The translations under genes were made by a program, and so were the position numbers. From the NCBI RefSeq assembly GCF_007744075.1, contig NZ_CP036266.1, forward strand, positions 4,387,748 through 4,451,747: a stretch of DNA of 64,000 bases. The letters are read 5' to 3'. Below are positions 35,336 to 45,057 of the stretch, piece by piece; position 1 is the stretch's first letter, and each line of letters begins with the position of its first letter. The stretch comes from Gimesia chilikensis. Its GTDB lineage: Bacteria > Planctomycetota > Planctomycetia > Planctomycetales > Planctomycetaceae. Under the pieces are notes generated by a model, which was given only the letters and a program-made list of their open reading frames with translations, was not told the DNA's origin and ran no database searches.

Positions 35336-37657
35336 ATGAAATCACCTCTCGTATTCCGAACCCCACTCATTTCCATGCTGCTGTTACTGCTGTTCTGGGC
35401 ACAGCCTTCCCTGTCGCCTGCAGCGGAACAGTCTGGTGCTGTTGAAGTCGAGCAGGTCCAGGTCGGTTTTGGCGGCATCTACAAGGTAGGACGCTGGGTT
35501 CCCGTGACACTCAAAGTCGCGACGAAAGAAGCCACCAGTCTGCAATTCACAGTTACCGCCCTCTCCCCGGACGGAAACCCCACGGAAGTCCCCTCGCAGG
35601 TCTTTGAATGTCCGCAACCAGGTGAGTACCAGTTACGCTCCCTGTTCAAAGCAGGTCTGCTGGACTGCCCCTTACGGATCCGATTGAAAGAAGCGAAATC
35701 ACAGGCGGTTCTGCAGGAGTTCGCTTACACGCCCCGGTCTGCCCAAAATCAGTTCGCAGGCATGGGAATCAAACAGTCAGTGGAACTCTGGGCGACCATC
35801 GGTGAGGTAGCCGGTTACGATACGATTTCAGAATCAGAACTGGAGACACTCGACCCGAATCTGGATCAGTACAGCGTTCAGATTTCCGATCAGGCACTCT
35901 TGCCCGAAGACGCCTATGGCTACGACACGCTTGACACTCTGATTGTCGACAGCGACTACAGTGTGAGTGGGGTGAAAAACAGAGCGATTCGAGACTGGGT
36001 CGCCAGCGGCGGTCACCTCGTGATCTGCGTGGGTACTGACCAGGAGGCGTACCAGCAGAGTGATTTCGCCAAATGGATTCCAGTCAAGATTCTGGGAACC
36101 AGCCGCGTACGTGAGCTGAGCAGCCTTGAACTGTATGCAACTGTCCGCTCGCGAATTCGCGGAGTCGCCACTGCTTCTCGCATTCAAATTGACGCCGGCG
36201 AAGTGCTGGCCACCTCTCTGGATGGCCCGCTGCTCGTCCGTGTTCCTTACGGACTGGGTGTGGTCACATTCCTGGCACTGGATCTGAATACCAGCCCGCT
36301 GTCTGGCTGGGACGGACTGGAAAACCTTTGCCCCAAACTGGCACTCCGTGGAAATCAGGTCACCGCCACGCGCAGCAAAAATGCCGAGCTGGGTAAACGG
36401 ATTTCACAGACCGGAATTTCCGAACTCGAAACACAGATGTTTCATTCACAGCAGAATTTCCTGGGTGTCAAACGTGCTTCACACTGGTGGGTCATGGGAT
36501 TGATCCTGGTCTATCTGCTGATCATCGGCCCCCTCGATTACCTGGTCGTGCATCGGATCCTGAAGAAACCGCATATCACCTGGTTCACTTTTCCCACAAT
36601 GGTCCTGCTGGCTGCCGGCTGGGGTGTGTTGACCGCCAAACAGAACAACGGCTCCCAGTTGCATTCGACTCAATTGAATCTGACAGACTACGATGCCACC
36701 ACCGGGCAACTCCGCGGGCGGTTTTACCTGAATCTCTACAGCCCGGAAACGCGGCGTTACCAGGTTCAGGTGATGTCTGAAATTCCCACAACCACAGCCC
36801 AGTCTGACAAGTTTCCAACACACCTCTGCTGGAATGGCCTGCCGGAAACCACGTTTGCCGGCATGTATCGCTCTGCCGAAGGAACGATTACGGGACCCAC
36901 GTATGCGTTCACGCCGGATTCCACCGAAATCAAAAATCTGCCTCTGCTGAAATGGGGCACCAAGAGTCTGCTGGGAGACTGGTCACAGCAGCAGCCTGAG
37001 CTGCTCACTTCGAATCTGACAGGGAACAGCCTGGGACAGCTCTCCGGGAATCTGACGCAGCATTTTTCCGGTCCTCTGAAAGACTGGGTGCTGGCGTATG
37101 GCAACCGGATTTATCTGCCTCTCGTCAATCCGGAGCAGCTGGAAGACTCGTACATTCCCGCCGACGAGGCTTGGGACATCAACGGTCCATTGGTCGAATC
37201 GCGTAACATCAAAGGTTATCTTACTGGTTCGGTTTCGCGACGGATCGCCGCCCGCGGCGCGAATGCGGGCAATGTCGTTACCGAACAGACAGAATACGAT
37301 GCCTTCTCCAAAAACGCTTACCAGATCCTGAAGATTCTGACATTCCATGAAAGCTCAGGGGGCTTCGGCTATACAGGACTCTCCAATATTGCAGCCGAGC
37401 AACTGGATCTCACCGAACAATTGCGGCTGGGACGAGCCGTGCTGTTCGCTCGACTGGATCAGCCCCTCAGCCAGGTAAAGCTGGACGACACCGAGTTGCC
37501 CCAGGATCAGCAGGACACCTATCTGCGTGTCGTAATCCCCGTGAAACGCTCGCGGGAGATTCAATACGAGTTACCTTCGCTGGACGAAAAAGAGAACAAA
37601 GAAAAAGAAGAACTGCCCCAGCAGCAGGACACACCTACCGGGAGTGATCAAGAGTGA
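35336..37657 (+). CDS. Large exported/membrane protein coupled to an ABC ATPase
   Basis: The 773-residue protein has a signal peptide (LISMLLLLLFWAQPSLSPA) and a beta-rich N-terminal domain (VGRWVPVTLKVATKE). A Rossmann-like segment follows, with a DTLIVDSDYSV strand and WVASGGHLVICVG, as in glutamine-amidotransferase-like surface proteins. Two helices (about 383-403 and 418-433) frame IIGPLDYLVVHRILKKP, and a second extracytoplasmic part follows. Its last four bases overlap the ABC ATPase start (GTGA), so the two are translationally coupled. It may be the membrane partner of that ATPase, although it does not resemble a known permease. Confidence 0.75.
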   Translation: MKSPLVFRTPLISMLLLLLFWAQPSLSPAAEQSGAVEVEQVQVGFGGIYKVGRWVPVTLKVATKEATSLQFTVTALSPDGNPTEVPSQVFECPQPGEYQLRSLFKAGLLDCPLRIRLKEAKSQAVLQEFAYTPRSAQNQFAGMGIKQSVELWATIGEVAGYDTISESELETLDPNLDQYSVQISDQALLPEDAYGYDTLDTLIVDSDYSVSGVKNRAIRDWVASGGHLVICVGTDQEAYQQSDFAKWIPVKILGTSRVRELSSLELYATVRSRIRGVATASRIQIDAGEVLATSLDGPLLVRVPYGLGVVTFLALDLNTSPLSGWDGLENLCPKLALRGNQVTATRSKNAELGKRISQTGISELETQMFHSQQNFLGVKRASHWWVMGLILVYLLIIGPLDYLVVHRILKKPHITWFTFPTMVLLAAGWGVLTAKQNNGSQLHSTQLNLTDYDATTGQLRGRFYLNLYSPETRRYQVQVMSEIPTTTAQSDKFPTHLCWNGLPETTFAGMYRSAEGTITGPTYAFTPDSTEIKNLPLLKWGTKSLLGDWSQQQPELLTSNLTGNSLGQLSGNLTQHFSGPLKDWVLAYGNRIYLPLVNPEQLEDSYIPADEAWDINGPLVESRNIKGYLTGSVSRRIAARGANAGNVVTEQTEYDAFSKNAYQILKILTFHESSGGFGYTGLSNIAAEQLDLTEQLRLGRAVLFARLDQPLSQVKLDDTELPQDQQDTYLRVVIPVKRSREIQYELPSLDEKENKEKEELPQQQDTPTGSDQE

Positions 37658-38580
37658 TTGAAACACGTAATTTAACCAAACGCTACGGTAACCTGGTTGC
37701 CGTGAATAATATCAATCTGAACCTGGGTGAAGGTGATGTCTTCGGTTTTATCGGCCCCAACGGTTCGGGCAAGACCACGACCATGCGGATGATCGCCACG
37801 CTGCTCAGTCCGGACTATGGCGAAGCCTATGTCTGCGGGAAATCGATCTACACGCATCCCGAAGAAATCCGTCGTCTGGTCGGCTTCATGCCCGACTTCT
37901 TCGGCGTCTATGACGACATGACCGTGATCGAATACCTCGAGTTTTTCGCCTCGGCTTATCGCATCAAAGGGCCGCAGCGCCGTAAGGTCTGCGAAGAGAA
38001 ACTGGAACTGGTCGATATGACCTTCAAACGGGACGCCATGGTCAATCAGCTGTCCCGCGGCCAGACTCAGCGAATCGGGCTGGCACGTGTGCTGCTGCAT
38101 GAACCGCAGGTGCTGCTCCTCGACGAACCTGCCAGCGGTCTCGACCCCCGTGCCCGTATCGAGATCCGTAACCTGCTCAAACGACTGGGGGAAATGAAGA
38201 AGACCGTGATCGTATCCAGTCACATTCTCCCCGAACTGGCAGACGTCTGTACGCGGGTCGGCATGATCGAAAAAGGAAACCTGATCGTCGATGACAACGT
38301 CGATGAGGTCATGAAGAAGGCACGTCAGCGGATCCTGCTGCATGTTGCGGTGACTGAGAACACCGACAAGGCAGCAGCCCTGCTGGAAAAGAATCCCCAG
38401 GTTTCCCAGCTGGAAATCAAGAAAGATGAGATGCTGGTGACGCTGCAGAATGATGTGAAGGATTACACCTTCATTCCCTCTCTGCTGATCGGAGAAGGCT
38501 TCCAGCTCAAGTTGTTCCGCGAAGAGGAAATCAACCTGGAAACCGCCTTTATGGAACTGACCAAAGGTCTCGTTCAATAA
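37654..38580 (+). CDS. ABC transporter ATP-binding protein (ABC-2 exporter type)
   Basis: The 308-residue ATPase has Walker A GPNGSGKTT (about 34-42), signature LSRGQTQRIG, Walker B VLLLDEPASGLDP and the switch His in VSSHILPEL, followed by a C-terminal regulatory extension of about 90 residues. The GTG start overlaps the upstream stop by 4 bp. No ABC-2 permease gene is adjacent on either side, which is unusual for this class. The transported substrate is unknown. Confidence 0.92.
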   Translation: MIETRNLTKRYGNLVAVNNINLNLGEGDVFGFIGPNGSGKTTTMRMIATLLSPDYGEAYVCGKSIYTHPEEIRRLVGFMPDFFGVYDDMTVIEYLEFFASAYRIKGPQRRKVCEEKLELVDMTFKRDAMVNQLSRGQTQRIGLARVLLHEPQVLLLDEPASGLDPRARIEIRNLLKRLGEMKKTVIVSSHILPELADVCTRVGMIEKGNLIVDDNVDEVMKKARQRILLHVAVTENTDKAAALLEKNPQVSQLEIKKDEMLVTLQNDVKDYTFIPSLLIGEGFQLKLFREEEINLETAFMELTKGLVQ

Positions 38581-38646
38581 ATCATTTGTTTCAGCGGTCA
38601 GGTTGACGCAGCAGTCTACGTCAACCTGATTCACTGATCGTGATGA

Positions 38647-39453
38647 CTACTTCTTCTTTTTCGCTGCTTCACGCTTTGCTTTGCGTTCTGCTTCTGCTTT
38701 GGCTTCCGCGGCTCTGACTTCCTTTTCGGGTTTGCGTTTCTGCTTCAGCAGCCATTCGTAAACCTCGGGGTTGTTGTAGGTTTCCGTCCAGGAATCGTGA
38801 CCGGCTTCCGGATAGATCGTAAACGAAACATCGGCCTTTTCTTTCTTGAGCACGTCGACCAGCGTCTGCGAACGATCCAGTGGCACAGCGCCGTCTTTCG
38901 CTCCGTGGAAAACCCAGATGGGAACGTGTTTGATTTTCTTGACCCAGAACTTTTCGCCACCGCCGCAAATCGGCACCAGGGCGGCGAAGCGGTAAGGCGT
39001 ATACGCGGCCAGGGACCAGGTACCGAAGCCTCCCATACTCAAGCCGGTTACATAAATCCGGTCTTTGTCGACCTTGTAGTTCTTTTCAATGTCATTCAAC
39101 AGAGCCGTCAGTTCCACCGGCTGCCAGAGTTGCTCTTTGGGACACTGGGGAGAAACCACGATGAAGGGGAACTGCTTTCCGTTCTTGATCAGCTTGGGAG
39201 GACCGTGGACTGTCACCAGATCCAGATTATCTCCCCGCTCTCCGGCACCGTGCAGAAACAGCATTAAGGGCCACTTTTCTTTCTCGTCGTAATTCTCGGG
39301 CAGATAGATCAGGTAATCCATGTTGACTGGAATCGTGGTTTTGAGCTCTGCAGCACCCTGCTTGCCCGACTGTGCTTTCTCTTCCGCCTGGATGGAAGCC
39401 CCGCTCATCAGCATGAGCAGTGCCAGAGTACCTGGTAACATTTTTCGCAACAT
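38647..39453 (-). CDS. Exported alpha/beta hydrolase (esterase/depolymerase-like)
   Basis: From ATG 39453, with GGAGAG about 12 bases upstream, the product has 268 residues with a signal peptide (KMLPGTLALLMLMSGASIQA). Catalytic elements are FLHGAGERGDNL (oxyanion), nucleophile in GLSMGGFG, Asp in GAKDGAVPLD and His in EAGHDSW. The group includes phospholipase/carboxylesterase and PHB-depolymerase-like enzymes. The C-terminus is a Lys/Ala/Glu-rich helix ending in four lysines, which could bind anionic polymers. The longer frame to 39582 lacks initiation signals. Confidence 0.88.
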   Translation of the reverse strand: MLRKMLPGTLALLMLMSGASIQAEEKAQSGKQGAAELKTTIPVNMDYLIYLPENYDEKEKWPLMLFLHGAGERGDNLDLVTVHGPPKLIKNGKQFPFIVVSPQCPKEQLWQPVELTALLNDIEKNYKVDKDRIYVTGLSMGGFGTWSLAAYTPYRFAALVPICGGGEKFWVKKIKHVPIWVFHGAKDGAVPLDRSQTLVDVLKKEKADVSFTIYPEAGHDSWTETYNNPEVYEWLLKQKRKPEKEVRAAEAKAEAERKAKREAAKKKK

Positions 39454-39789
39454 AGGTCTTTTCTCTCCATATCCTGATTTGTGGTTCTGTGAAGTTAAGC
39501 AAGATAGATCCTGAGCATGACATACCCGCAGTCTCTCCGCAAGCGAAGCATGGACGCGAAATAGAGACTCCCCCGTCGTCAACCCAGGGAATATACACAG
39601 CTTTCACAAACAGCCACTCATCCCATTTTAACAATCTGAGCTCCACGAACAGCGACCTACGCAGCCATCAATGTATGGAGACTGCTCTTCACCTAAATTC
39701 AGTCATCTGTTATTGTTCGGTCCACAACTCCCGCTTCTGTTCCAGAAGTGAATCGTACTCACATCCCAACCTACCGATCTGTTTCGCGC
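39454..39789. other. Divergent promoter region
   Basis: This lies between the minus-strand hydrolase and the plus-strand HEAT-repeat lipoprotein. No gene is called. In-frame extensions of both flanking genes run into it but lack ribosome sites. Confidence 0.4.
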
Positions 39790-42621
39790 ATGAAATCTGC
39801 TTCCCCCTGCGGAATCAATTTAGCCCGAGTGTCAGAGGTTCGTCGAAGTCATCAAAAATGGCTGTCGTGGACTCTCCCTCTTCTGGTCTGCGCTGCACTC
39901 TCTGGATGTCAGAAAAGTCTGTTACAAAACGTCAGCGAAACGCCGGTCGTGACTGCCTTCAAAGAAGTAGAAACCTTCAAACCAGAGATCCCCGCCGAGC
40001 TGGAAGGTTTAAACGTTTATCTCTCCCAGGATCTGTGGGTCAAAAACCATCACTGGTCTCCGTATGACGAATGGAAAACACTTCGCGATTTGAAAACAAC
40101 GGAGCTCTCTGCCCCACAAAACCATCGCTGGCTGTTTGGTGTCAAACAAGACAGCTCTCCCCTGCAACAGGTCACGCAATCTGTCAAAACGACTGACAAG
40201 TCAGCACAAGCAGAACAGGTCGCAGACGATACCACACCAGAGAAATCAACTGGGACTGAGAAACCGACTGCTCCTGACAACAAGTCAGCTACAGAGAGTT
40301 GGTCATTCAATGCCCTGCATGACTTCTTCCACCGGGAAGAAGATAGCGAACCAACGCATAAGTCACAGAAAATTGCCGCCCTGCAACAACTGGCCGCACA
40401 TGATACCCTGGCCGGCTGGAACGCAACCATCCTCTGGGCCACCTTGGCCCCCCGGACTGCAGCCGACACCATTCCGACGCTGGAGAAGCTGGTCTGTGAA
40501 GCGGATAAGCGTTCGGACTCCGAATCAAAATCTGACAAGAAACAGAAAGCCAGCATTTCGCCAGGCATACGACTGGCTGCACTCAATGGTCTCTCACTGG
40601 TACTGGCACATGCAGATGCGCTGCCTATTGAGACTAAGCAACGCCTGACCCAACTGCTTTCGCGTCCTGATATTTCCTTCAAGCTGCGAGGGGAACTCTA
40701 CCGCAGCCTGTCACGTTTCATGCCGCCAGCTCAAATCACATCCATGAACCAGTCGATGGATATCACTGACAGCAGCGCGTTGCCACCGAAGGAACTTCGC
40801 CGGGCGGCCCTGGAAGGCTGTATCATGCATGGCCTCTGGTTTTATGCGGAACCGGATCAGTTTTCCCATCGCACTGCAGCCTCACAACAACCGCGTCCTT
40901 ACCAGTCTTCTGCCTGGCCTGAGAATATCATGCAGGTTCGCTGGGATCCGGATGCCATCATCCGTTGGAACTTCGGCTACTGGGCGGCCGTGGTTCGTCA
41001 TCCCGACGCCGAAGCCATCCTGATCGCACAACTCAAAGACGCTGATCTGCTGGTGCAGAACAATGCAATCAGAAACCTGGGACTGCTGGGCAGCGATACC
41101 GCACTCCGCATGTTGAAACAGCAATCCACCCGCCCCCAGGAAACAGTACGTGTCGCCGCTGCGACGGGCCTGAGTTCATGGGGTCCTGTCTACCTGGCTG
41201 GCCTGGGAGATGACAGCTCCTCTGCCGTACGCCTGGCGGTCGCCGAAGGCCTGGGACAGTCTCCCACGCCTGATGCCGCTTTGCAACTGAAGTCCCTGAT
41301 CAACGACCGCAGCACCGAAGTGCAACTCACCGTGATTGAATCGATCCGACACTGGCCAGACGAACTGGCAATCCCCCTCCTGCTGGAAGGGATTAAGGAA
41401 GGCGTCTTCAAAACACGCCGCGCCAGTGTGCTGCAGCTGACCGAACGGACGGGTGTCGGCGGGATCATCTCCATCGAAGCCTCACGTGAAGAACGGACAG
41501 CCGCCATCCAGTCACTGGTACAGTCGGGACAACTTCCCGGCGGATTCTGGACGCAGTTGATGCAGCAGGGAATCCATCAGGAATCCCGCGTGAATCAGGG
41601 ACGTGTCGCGGAACTGCAGGCTTACTTCCAACAGTTGCTCAACCAGAGCCCTGACGCTCCCGGCTGGCAACACGCTTTCCAGGAGTTGTCCCAGTTGACT
41701 CCCGAAGAAGTCAATCAGCTGGAGAAGATGATTCTGGAGACATCGGTTGCCATCCCGGATGAGGTATACAGCGACCTGCTTCCCAAACTCGATACAAATT
41801 ACGCCGCACTCCAGCAGTTGAACAGTTCGCATGTCACCGACCGGCGTCAGGCGGCCCAGCAACTGTTTATGAGCTCACAGAAATCTTCGCTCAATCCGGT
41901 GATCGTCAAACGTCTGCGTACCATGATGTCCCGGGAACAGGACCGGCTCGTCTGGCGGATTGTGATGGAATCGATCTCCCGAGACAGCTATGAAGAGGCC
42001 GCTCAGCTTGCCCTGCTGGCAATCAATCACAACTGGCCTGACATTCGGGTGCTGGGCTGCGAGTATTTTGGTGCTCACGGAATTCCCCAGTATGCCCCCT
42101 GGGTCTTACCCCTGTTGAATGACAGCAACCACTCCGTGCAACTGGCGGCAATCCGTACCCTGGGACAATGCCATAATCCCATCGCCATTAACGGTGTCCA
42201 GACGGACGAACAAAATCCGTCGCGACCGGCATCGCTACGGAACCTGCTAACCCATTCGAATCAACGTGTCCGCTTTGAAACTGTGGTCGCTTTGAGTCAC
42301 CTGGGCGACTTCCAGGGTATGCAGGAACTGGTGCGTCTCTCCAACGACACCCGCAGTGCGGTCAGACGGGACGCCGTACGGGAAATGGGAGAATCGGGCC
42401 AGACGCGGTTCGTAGAACCACTGATCCAGATGGCCTGGACCGAACGTAACTCGTCCACCCTGGAAGAGATTCTGAGCAGCCTGGGCAGACTGGTTCCCCC
42501 ATCCGATCGACCAGCGGAATTGAAGACGGTTTCCAGCCCCAGCGAGCAGGCGAAAATCTGGATGAACTGGTGGCAAACTCAGCACTCAGGGTCCAGTTCT
42601 CGGCTGTTTACAGGGAGTTAA
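39790..42621 (+). CDS. HEAT-repeat lipoprotein
   Basis: From ATG 39790 the product has 943 residues. A long basic N-terminus precedes a hydrophobic segment ending in lipobox ALSGC (C40), so it is a predicted lipoprotein. The low-complexity region at about 130-195 is Thr/Ser/Lys-rich. The remainder is helical HEAT/PBS-lyase-type repeats (for example DADLLVQNNAIRNLGLLGSD, SSSAVRLAVAEGLGQS, TRSAVRRDAVREMGESGQ). Such scaffolds mediate protein-protein contacts; no catalytic residues are evident. The partner is unknown. Confidence 0.85.
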   Translation: MKSASPCGINLARVSEVRRSHQKWLSWTLPLLVCAALSGCQKSLLQNVSETPVVTAFKEVETFKPEIPAELEGLNVYLSQDLWVKNHHWSPYDEWKTLRDLKTTELSAPQNHRWLFGVKQDSSPLQQVTQSVKTTDKSAQAEQVADDTTPEKSTGTEKPTAPDNKSATESWSFNALHDFFHREEDSEPTHKSQKIAALQQLAAHDTLAGWNATILWATLAPRTAADTIPTLEKLVCEADKRSDSESKSDKKQKASISPGIRLAALNGLSLVLAHADALPIETKQRLTQLLSRPDISFKLRGELYRSLSRFMPPAQITSMNQSMDITDSSALPPKELRRAALEGCIMHGLWFYAEPDQFSHRTAASQQPRPYQSSAWPENIMQVRWDPDAIIRWNFGYWAAVVRHPDAEAILIAQLKDADLLVQNNAIRNLGLLGSDTALRMLKQQSTRPQETVRVAAATGLSSWGPVYLAGLGDDSSSAVRLAVAEGLGQSPTPDAALQLKSLINDRSTEVQLTVIESIRHWPDELAIPLLLEGIKEGVFKTRRASVLQLTERTGVGGIISIEASREERTAAIQSLVQSGQLPGGFWTQLMQQGIHQESRVNQGRVAELQAYFQQLLNQSPDAPGWQHAFQELSQLTPEEVNQLEKMILETSVAIPDEVYSDLLPKLDTNYAALQQLNSSHVTDRRQAAQQLFMSSQKSSLNPVIVKRLRTMMSREQDRLVWRIVMESISRDSYEEAAQLALLAINHNWPDIRVLGCEYFGAHGIPQYAPWVLPLLNDSNHSVQLAAIRTLGQCHNPIAINGVQTDEQNPSRPASLRNLLTHSNQRVRFETVVALSHLGDFQGMQELVRLSNDTRSAVRRDAVREMGESGQTRFVEPLIQMAWTERNSSTLEEILSSLGRLVPPSDRPAELKTVSSPSEQAKIWMNWWQTQHSGSSSRLFTGS

Positions 42622-42745
42622 GTGTGAAATCTCGTTTTTGGGCCTCTAGTAGCCTGTTCTCGCCTCGGTGTTCACAGTATTATGGGCTGTAATTGCACTC
42701 ATTTTCAGTATCCAGAGAATCACATCTTCACCGCGGAACGACTTC

Positions 42746-43111
42746 ATGACGAACTACCACGACGATTTTCAATTGGAATGGCATGGAAACACGGTTGTAA
42801 TCATTCCGGCGAGCAACGTGGAATCCATGAGCTGGGACCTGATCGAACAGGCCGCTGATATCGTCATGGCACCACTGCAGGAAGTTGAAATTCCCATGGT
42901 TGTTTTTGACCTGAGTGATGTGAGTTACTTTGGCTCGGTCTTCCTGGCCCTGCTGCTGCGATGCCACAAACATGTCCGCAGTCGTGGAGGCGAACTGGTA
43001 CTGTGCGGTGCCAGTAAAATGGCCAGCGAATTACTCCGCATTACGGCGTTAGACACTCTCTGGGCCATATACGAAACCAGGGACGAAGCCCTCGATGCCC
43101 TGATGGGTTAA
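42746..43111 (+). CDS. STAS-domain protein (anti-sigma factor antagonist-like)
   Basis: Start ATG 42746 gives a 121-residue single STAS domain. The usual phosphorylatable Ser position is S64 in [16 protein letters not shown], with the preceding strand [20 protein letters not shown] forms the following strand and turn. Members act as switch proteins in partner-switching cascades with kinases and phosphatases; no such partner is adjacent. The open frame extends to 42668 but would add a hydrophobic leader without a ribosome site. Confidence 0.85.
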   Translation: MTNYHDDFQLEWHGNTVVIIPASNVESMSWDLIEQAADIVMAPLQEVEIPMVVFDLSDVSYFGSVFLALLLRCHKHVRSRGGELVLCGASKMASELLRITALDTLWAIYETRDEALDALMG

Positions 43112-43163
43112 CAACTGTTACCAGCCTTCATCTCGACCAGCTACATTAAAGGATTAATTGATC

Positions 43164-44234
43164 ATGTCGAGGAAATATCGAAAAACCCGCCCCCGCGTTT
43201 CAGAGTCTGACGTACTGCCAACGGAACACTGTACCGAGCTGTATCCGCACGAATCGATTATCGCCAGTATCAAAGACACAGCCGACAAACTCAAGCAGGA
43301 CCAGGCAACGCGCGGCGACCTCAAGATTCTCGACCGAGCTCTCAAAGAACTGCGCTACGCCTTCAAGGTTTTCACACCTTACCGCAAGCAGCGAAAAGTG
43401 ACCGTCTTCGGTTCAGCTCGAACTCTGCCCGACGATCCCGCTTACCAGCAGGCCCTGCACTTCGGTCGCAGAATGGCGGAAGAAAAATGGATGACTGTTA
43501 CCGGCGCCGGCCCGGGGATCATGGAAGCCGCCCACGTCGGTGCCGGGACCGATATGTCGATGGGCGTCAACATCATGCTTCCGTTCGAGCAGGAGCCCAA
43601 TTACGTCATCCATAAAGACGAAAAACTGGTCAACCTGAATTACTTCTTCACTCGCAAGCTGCTGTTTGTGAAAGAGGTCCACGCGATTGTCTGTTGTGCG
43701 GGTGGGTTCGGCACCCAGGACGAAGCCTTCGAAACCCTGACGCTGGTTCAGACCGGCAAACGGGATCCGATGCCCATCGTCTTGCTGGAAGCGCCGGGAG
43801 GCACGTACTGGAGTGACTGGAAAACCTACATTGAAAACAATCTGCTGAAGCATGAACTGATCTCTCCGGAAGACTTGTCACTGTTTCATATCACCGATGA
43901 CATCGAAGATGCCGTCGACGAGATCATCGGATTTTACAGCGTCTATAACAGTATGCGGTACGTCAACGGACGCCTGGTTCTGCGTCTGCACGTCGAGCCC
44001 AGCAATGAATTCGTGGAACAGCTCAACATTGAATTCAAAGACATTCTGGAATCAGGCATCATTACCAAGGTCGATGCCCACGATCTGGAAATGGACGACG
44101 AACACCTCGTCGACCTGCCTCGCATTTCGCTGCTGTTCAACCGCAAAAACCTGGGACGTTTACGGCAGATGATTGACCGCATCAACTCGGAACTGGCTCC
44201 CGCTCCTGGCGAAGAGGAGGAGGAAGAAGAATAG
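43164..44234 (+). CDS. LOG-family (TIGR00730/lysine-decarboxylase-like) protein
   Basis: The 356-residue cytosolic protein has a Rossmann-type nucleotide-binding domain. [10 protein letters not shown] at about 81-90 and [17 protein letters not shown] at 111-127 are typical, TRK at 163-165 includes the catalytic arginine, and [10 protein letters not shown] at 178-187 is the PGGxGTxxE signature with Ala in place of Pro. LOG enzymes cleave nucleoside 5'-monophosphates to base and ribose phosphate. Extra N- and C-terminal domains make this longer than the 190-residue minimal form. The C-terminus is a run of seven glutamates. ATG 43164 is preferred over TTG 43158; GGA lies 10 bases upstream. Confidence 0.85.
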   Translation: MSRKYRKTRPRVSESDVLPTEHCTELYPHESIIASIKDTADKLKQDQATRGDLKILDRALKELRYAFKVFTPYRKQRKVTVFGSARTLPDDPAYQQALHFGRRMAEEKWMTVTGAGPGIMEAAHVGAGTDMSMGVNIMLPFEQEPNYVIHKDEKLVNLNYFFTRKLLFVKEVHAIVCCAGGFGTQDEAFETLTLVQTGKRDPMPIVLLEAPGGTYWSDWKTYIENNLLKHELISPEDLSLFHITDDIEDAVDEIIGFYSVYNSMRYVNGRLVLRLHVEPSNEFVEQLNIEFKDILESGIITKVDAHDLEMDDEHLVDLPRISLLFNRKNLGRLRQMIDRINSELAPAPGEEEEEEE

Positions 44235-44861
44235 TCAGCCTCCCAGCAGACTTTTAAATTCATCTTCCTGTTTAAGCTGCTCCTGCAGCTTCGCCATCGC
44301 ACGGCTGACGAGCACCCGCACAGCGACATCTGATTTACCCAGTTGGTCAGCAATTTCACTCGAATTGAGCCCTTCGACATATTTGAGTCGAATAGCCTCG
44401 CGACTTTCCTCGGGAAGTGACTCCAGTGCGGTCAGAAGTTTCATTTCCCGGGCACCGCGAGAGAACGCCTGGCTGGGGCTGGTCATACTGGCTACCAGCA
44501 GATCCATAAAACCCTGCCCTGCTCCATCACCGCCAGCCGGCTGACGAATCTCCCGTCCAGCAGCCCGCTTCTGCACCTGGAAGTATTTGCGATGATTATC
44601 AATAATCCGGCGTTCTGCAAGATGACAGAGCCAGTTGAAGGGCGTTTTCTTTTCAAAATCAAATTCAGAAAATGTTGAGACGGCATTCAGCGAGACTTCC
44701 TGCAGAATGTCGTTCGCTTCCACTTTGGATTTCAGCGCATCACTCATGTTCTTGTTAATGAACGCCAGCAAAGGGGCGCGATGAATTTCGAGAAATTCCA
44801 GCAGCGCGGGTTCGCTGCCTTGCTGAATCCGTTGGATCAATTCTTCAATATCTGCCGCCAT
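44235..44861 (-). CDS. ECF-type sigma factor paired with a Ser/Thr kinase
   Basis: From ATG 44861 (AGGAAG upstream) the product has 208 residues. Sigma-2 spans about 22-92 (VEANDILQEVSLNAV, FNWLCHLAERRIIDNHRKYF) and sigma-4 about 143-195 (LPEESREAIRLKYVEGLNSS, VRVLVSRAMAKLQ). The kinase gene starts 197 bp away on the opposite strand, a recurrent planctomycete arrangement in which the kinase is thought to control the sigma factor. Its stop codon directly abuts that of the convergent LOG-family gene with no intervening base. Confidence 0.9.
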   Translation of the reverse strand: MAADIEELIQRIQQGSEPALLEFLEIHRAPLLAFINKNMSDALKSKVEANDILQEVSLNAVSTFSEFDFEKKTPFNWLCHLAERRIIDNHRKYFQVQKRAAGREIRQPAGGDGAGQGFMDLLVASMTSPSQAFSRGAREMKLLTALESLPEESREAIRLKYVEGLNSSEIADQLGKSDVAVRVLVSRAMAKLQEQLKQEDEFKSLLGG

Positions 44862-45057
44862 GCCGCTTCTTACTTCCTGCCTGAGTTCAACCATTTACGC
44901 ACAGCATTCTGCTTTCATCGCCGTGCAGGATTGATTACCATGTGGACTGTATTACCGAAGACATTGACATTTTATAGCACGTCCAGCGCCTGTCAGCCAC
45001 ATAAACCTGCTCGATTCCAGGTCTGAATCCGCCAAACCATTACCCGGGAGTTCACTG

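Noticed and set aside
37672-38634. A 320-codon minus-strand frame opposite the ABC ATPase
   Set aside because: The plus strand encodes all ABC motifs in order; the reverse frame has no family resemblance.
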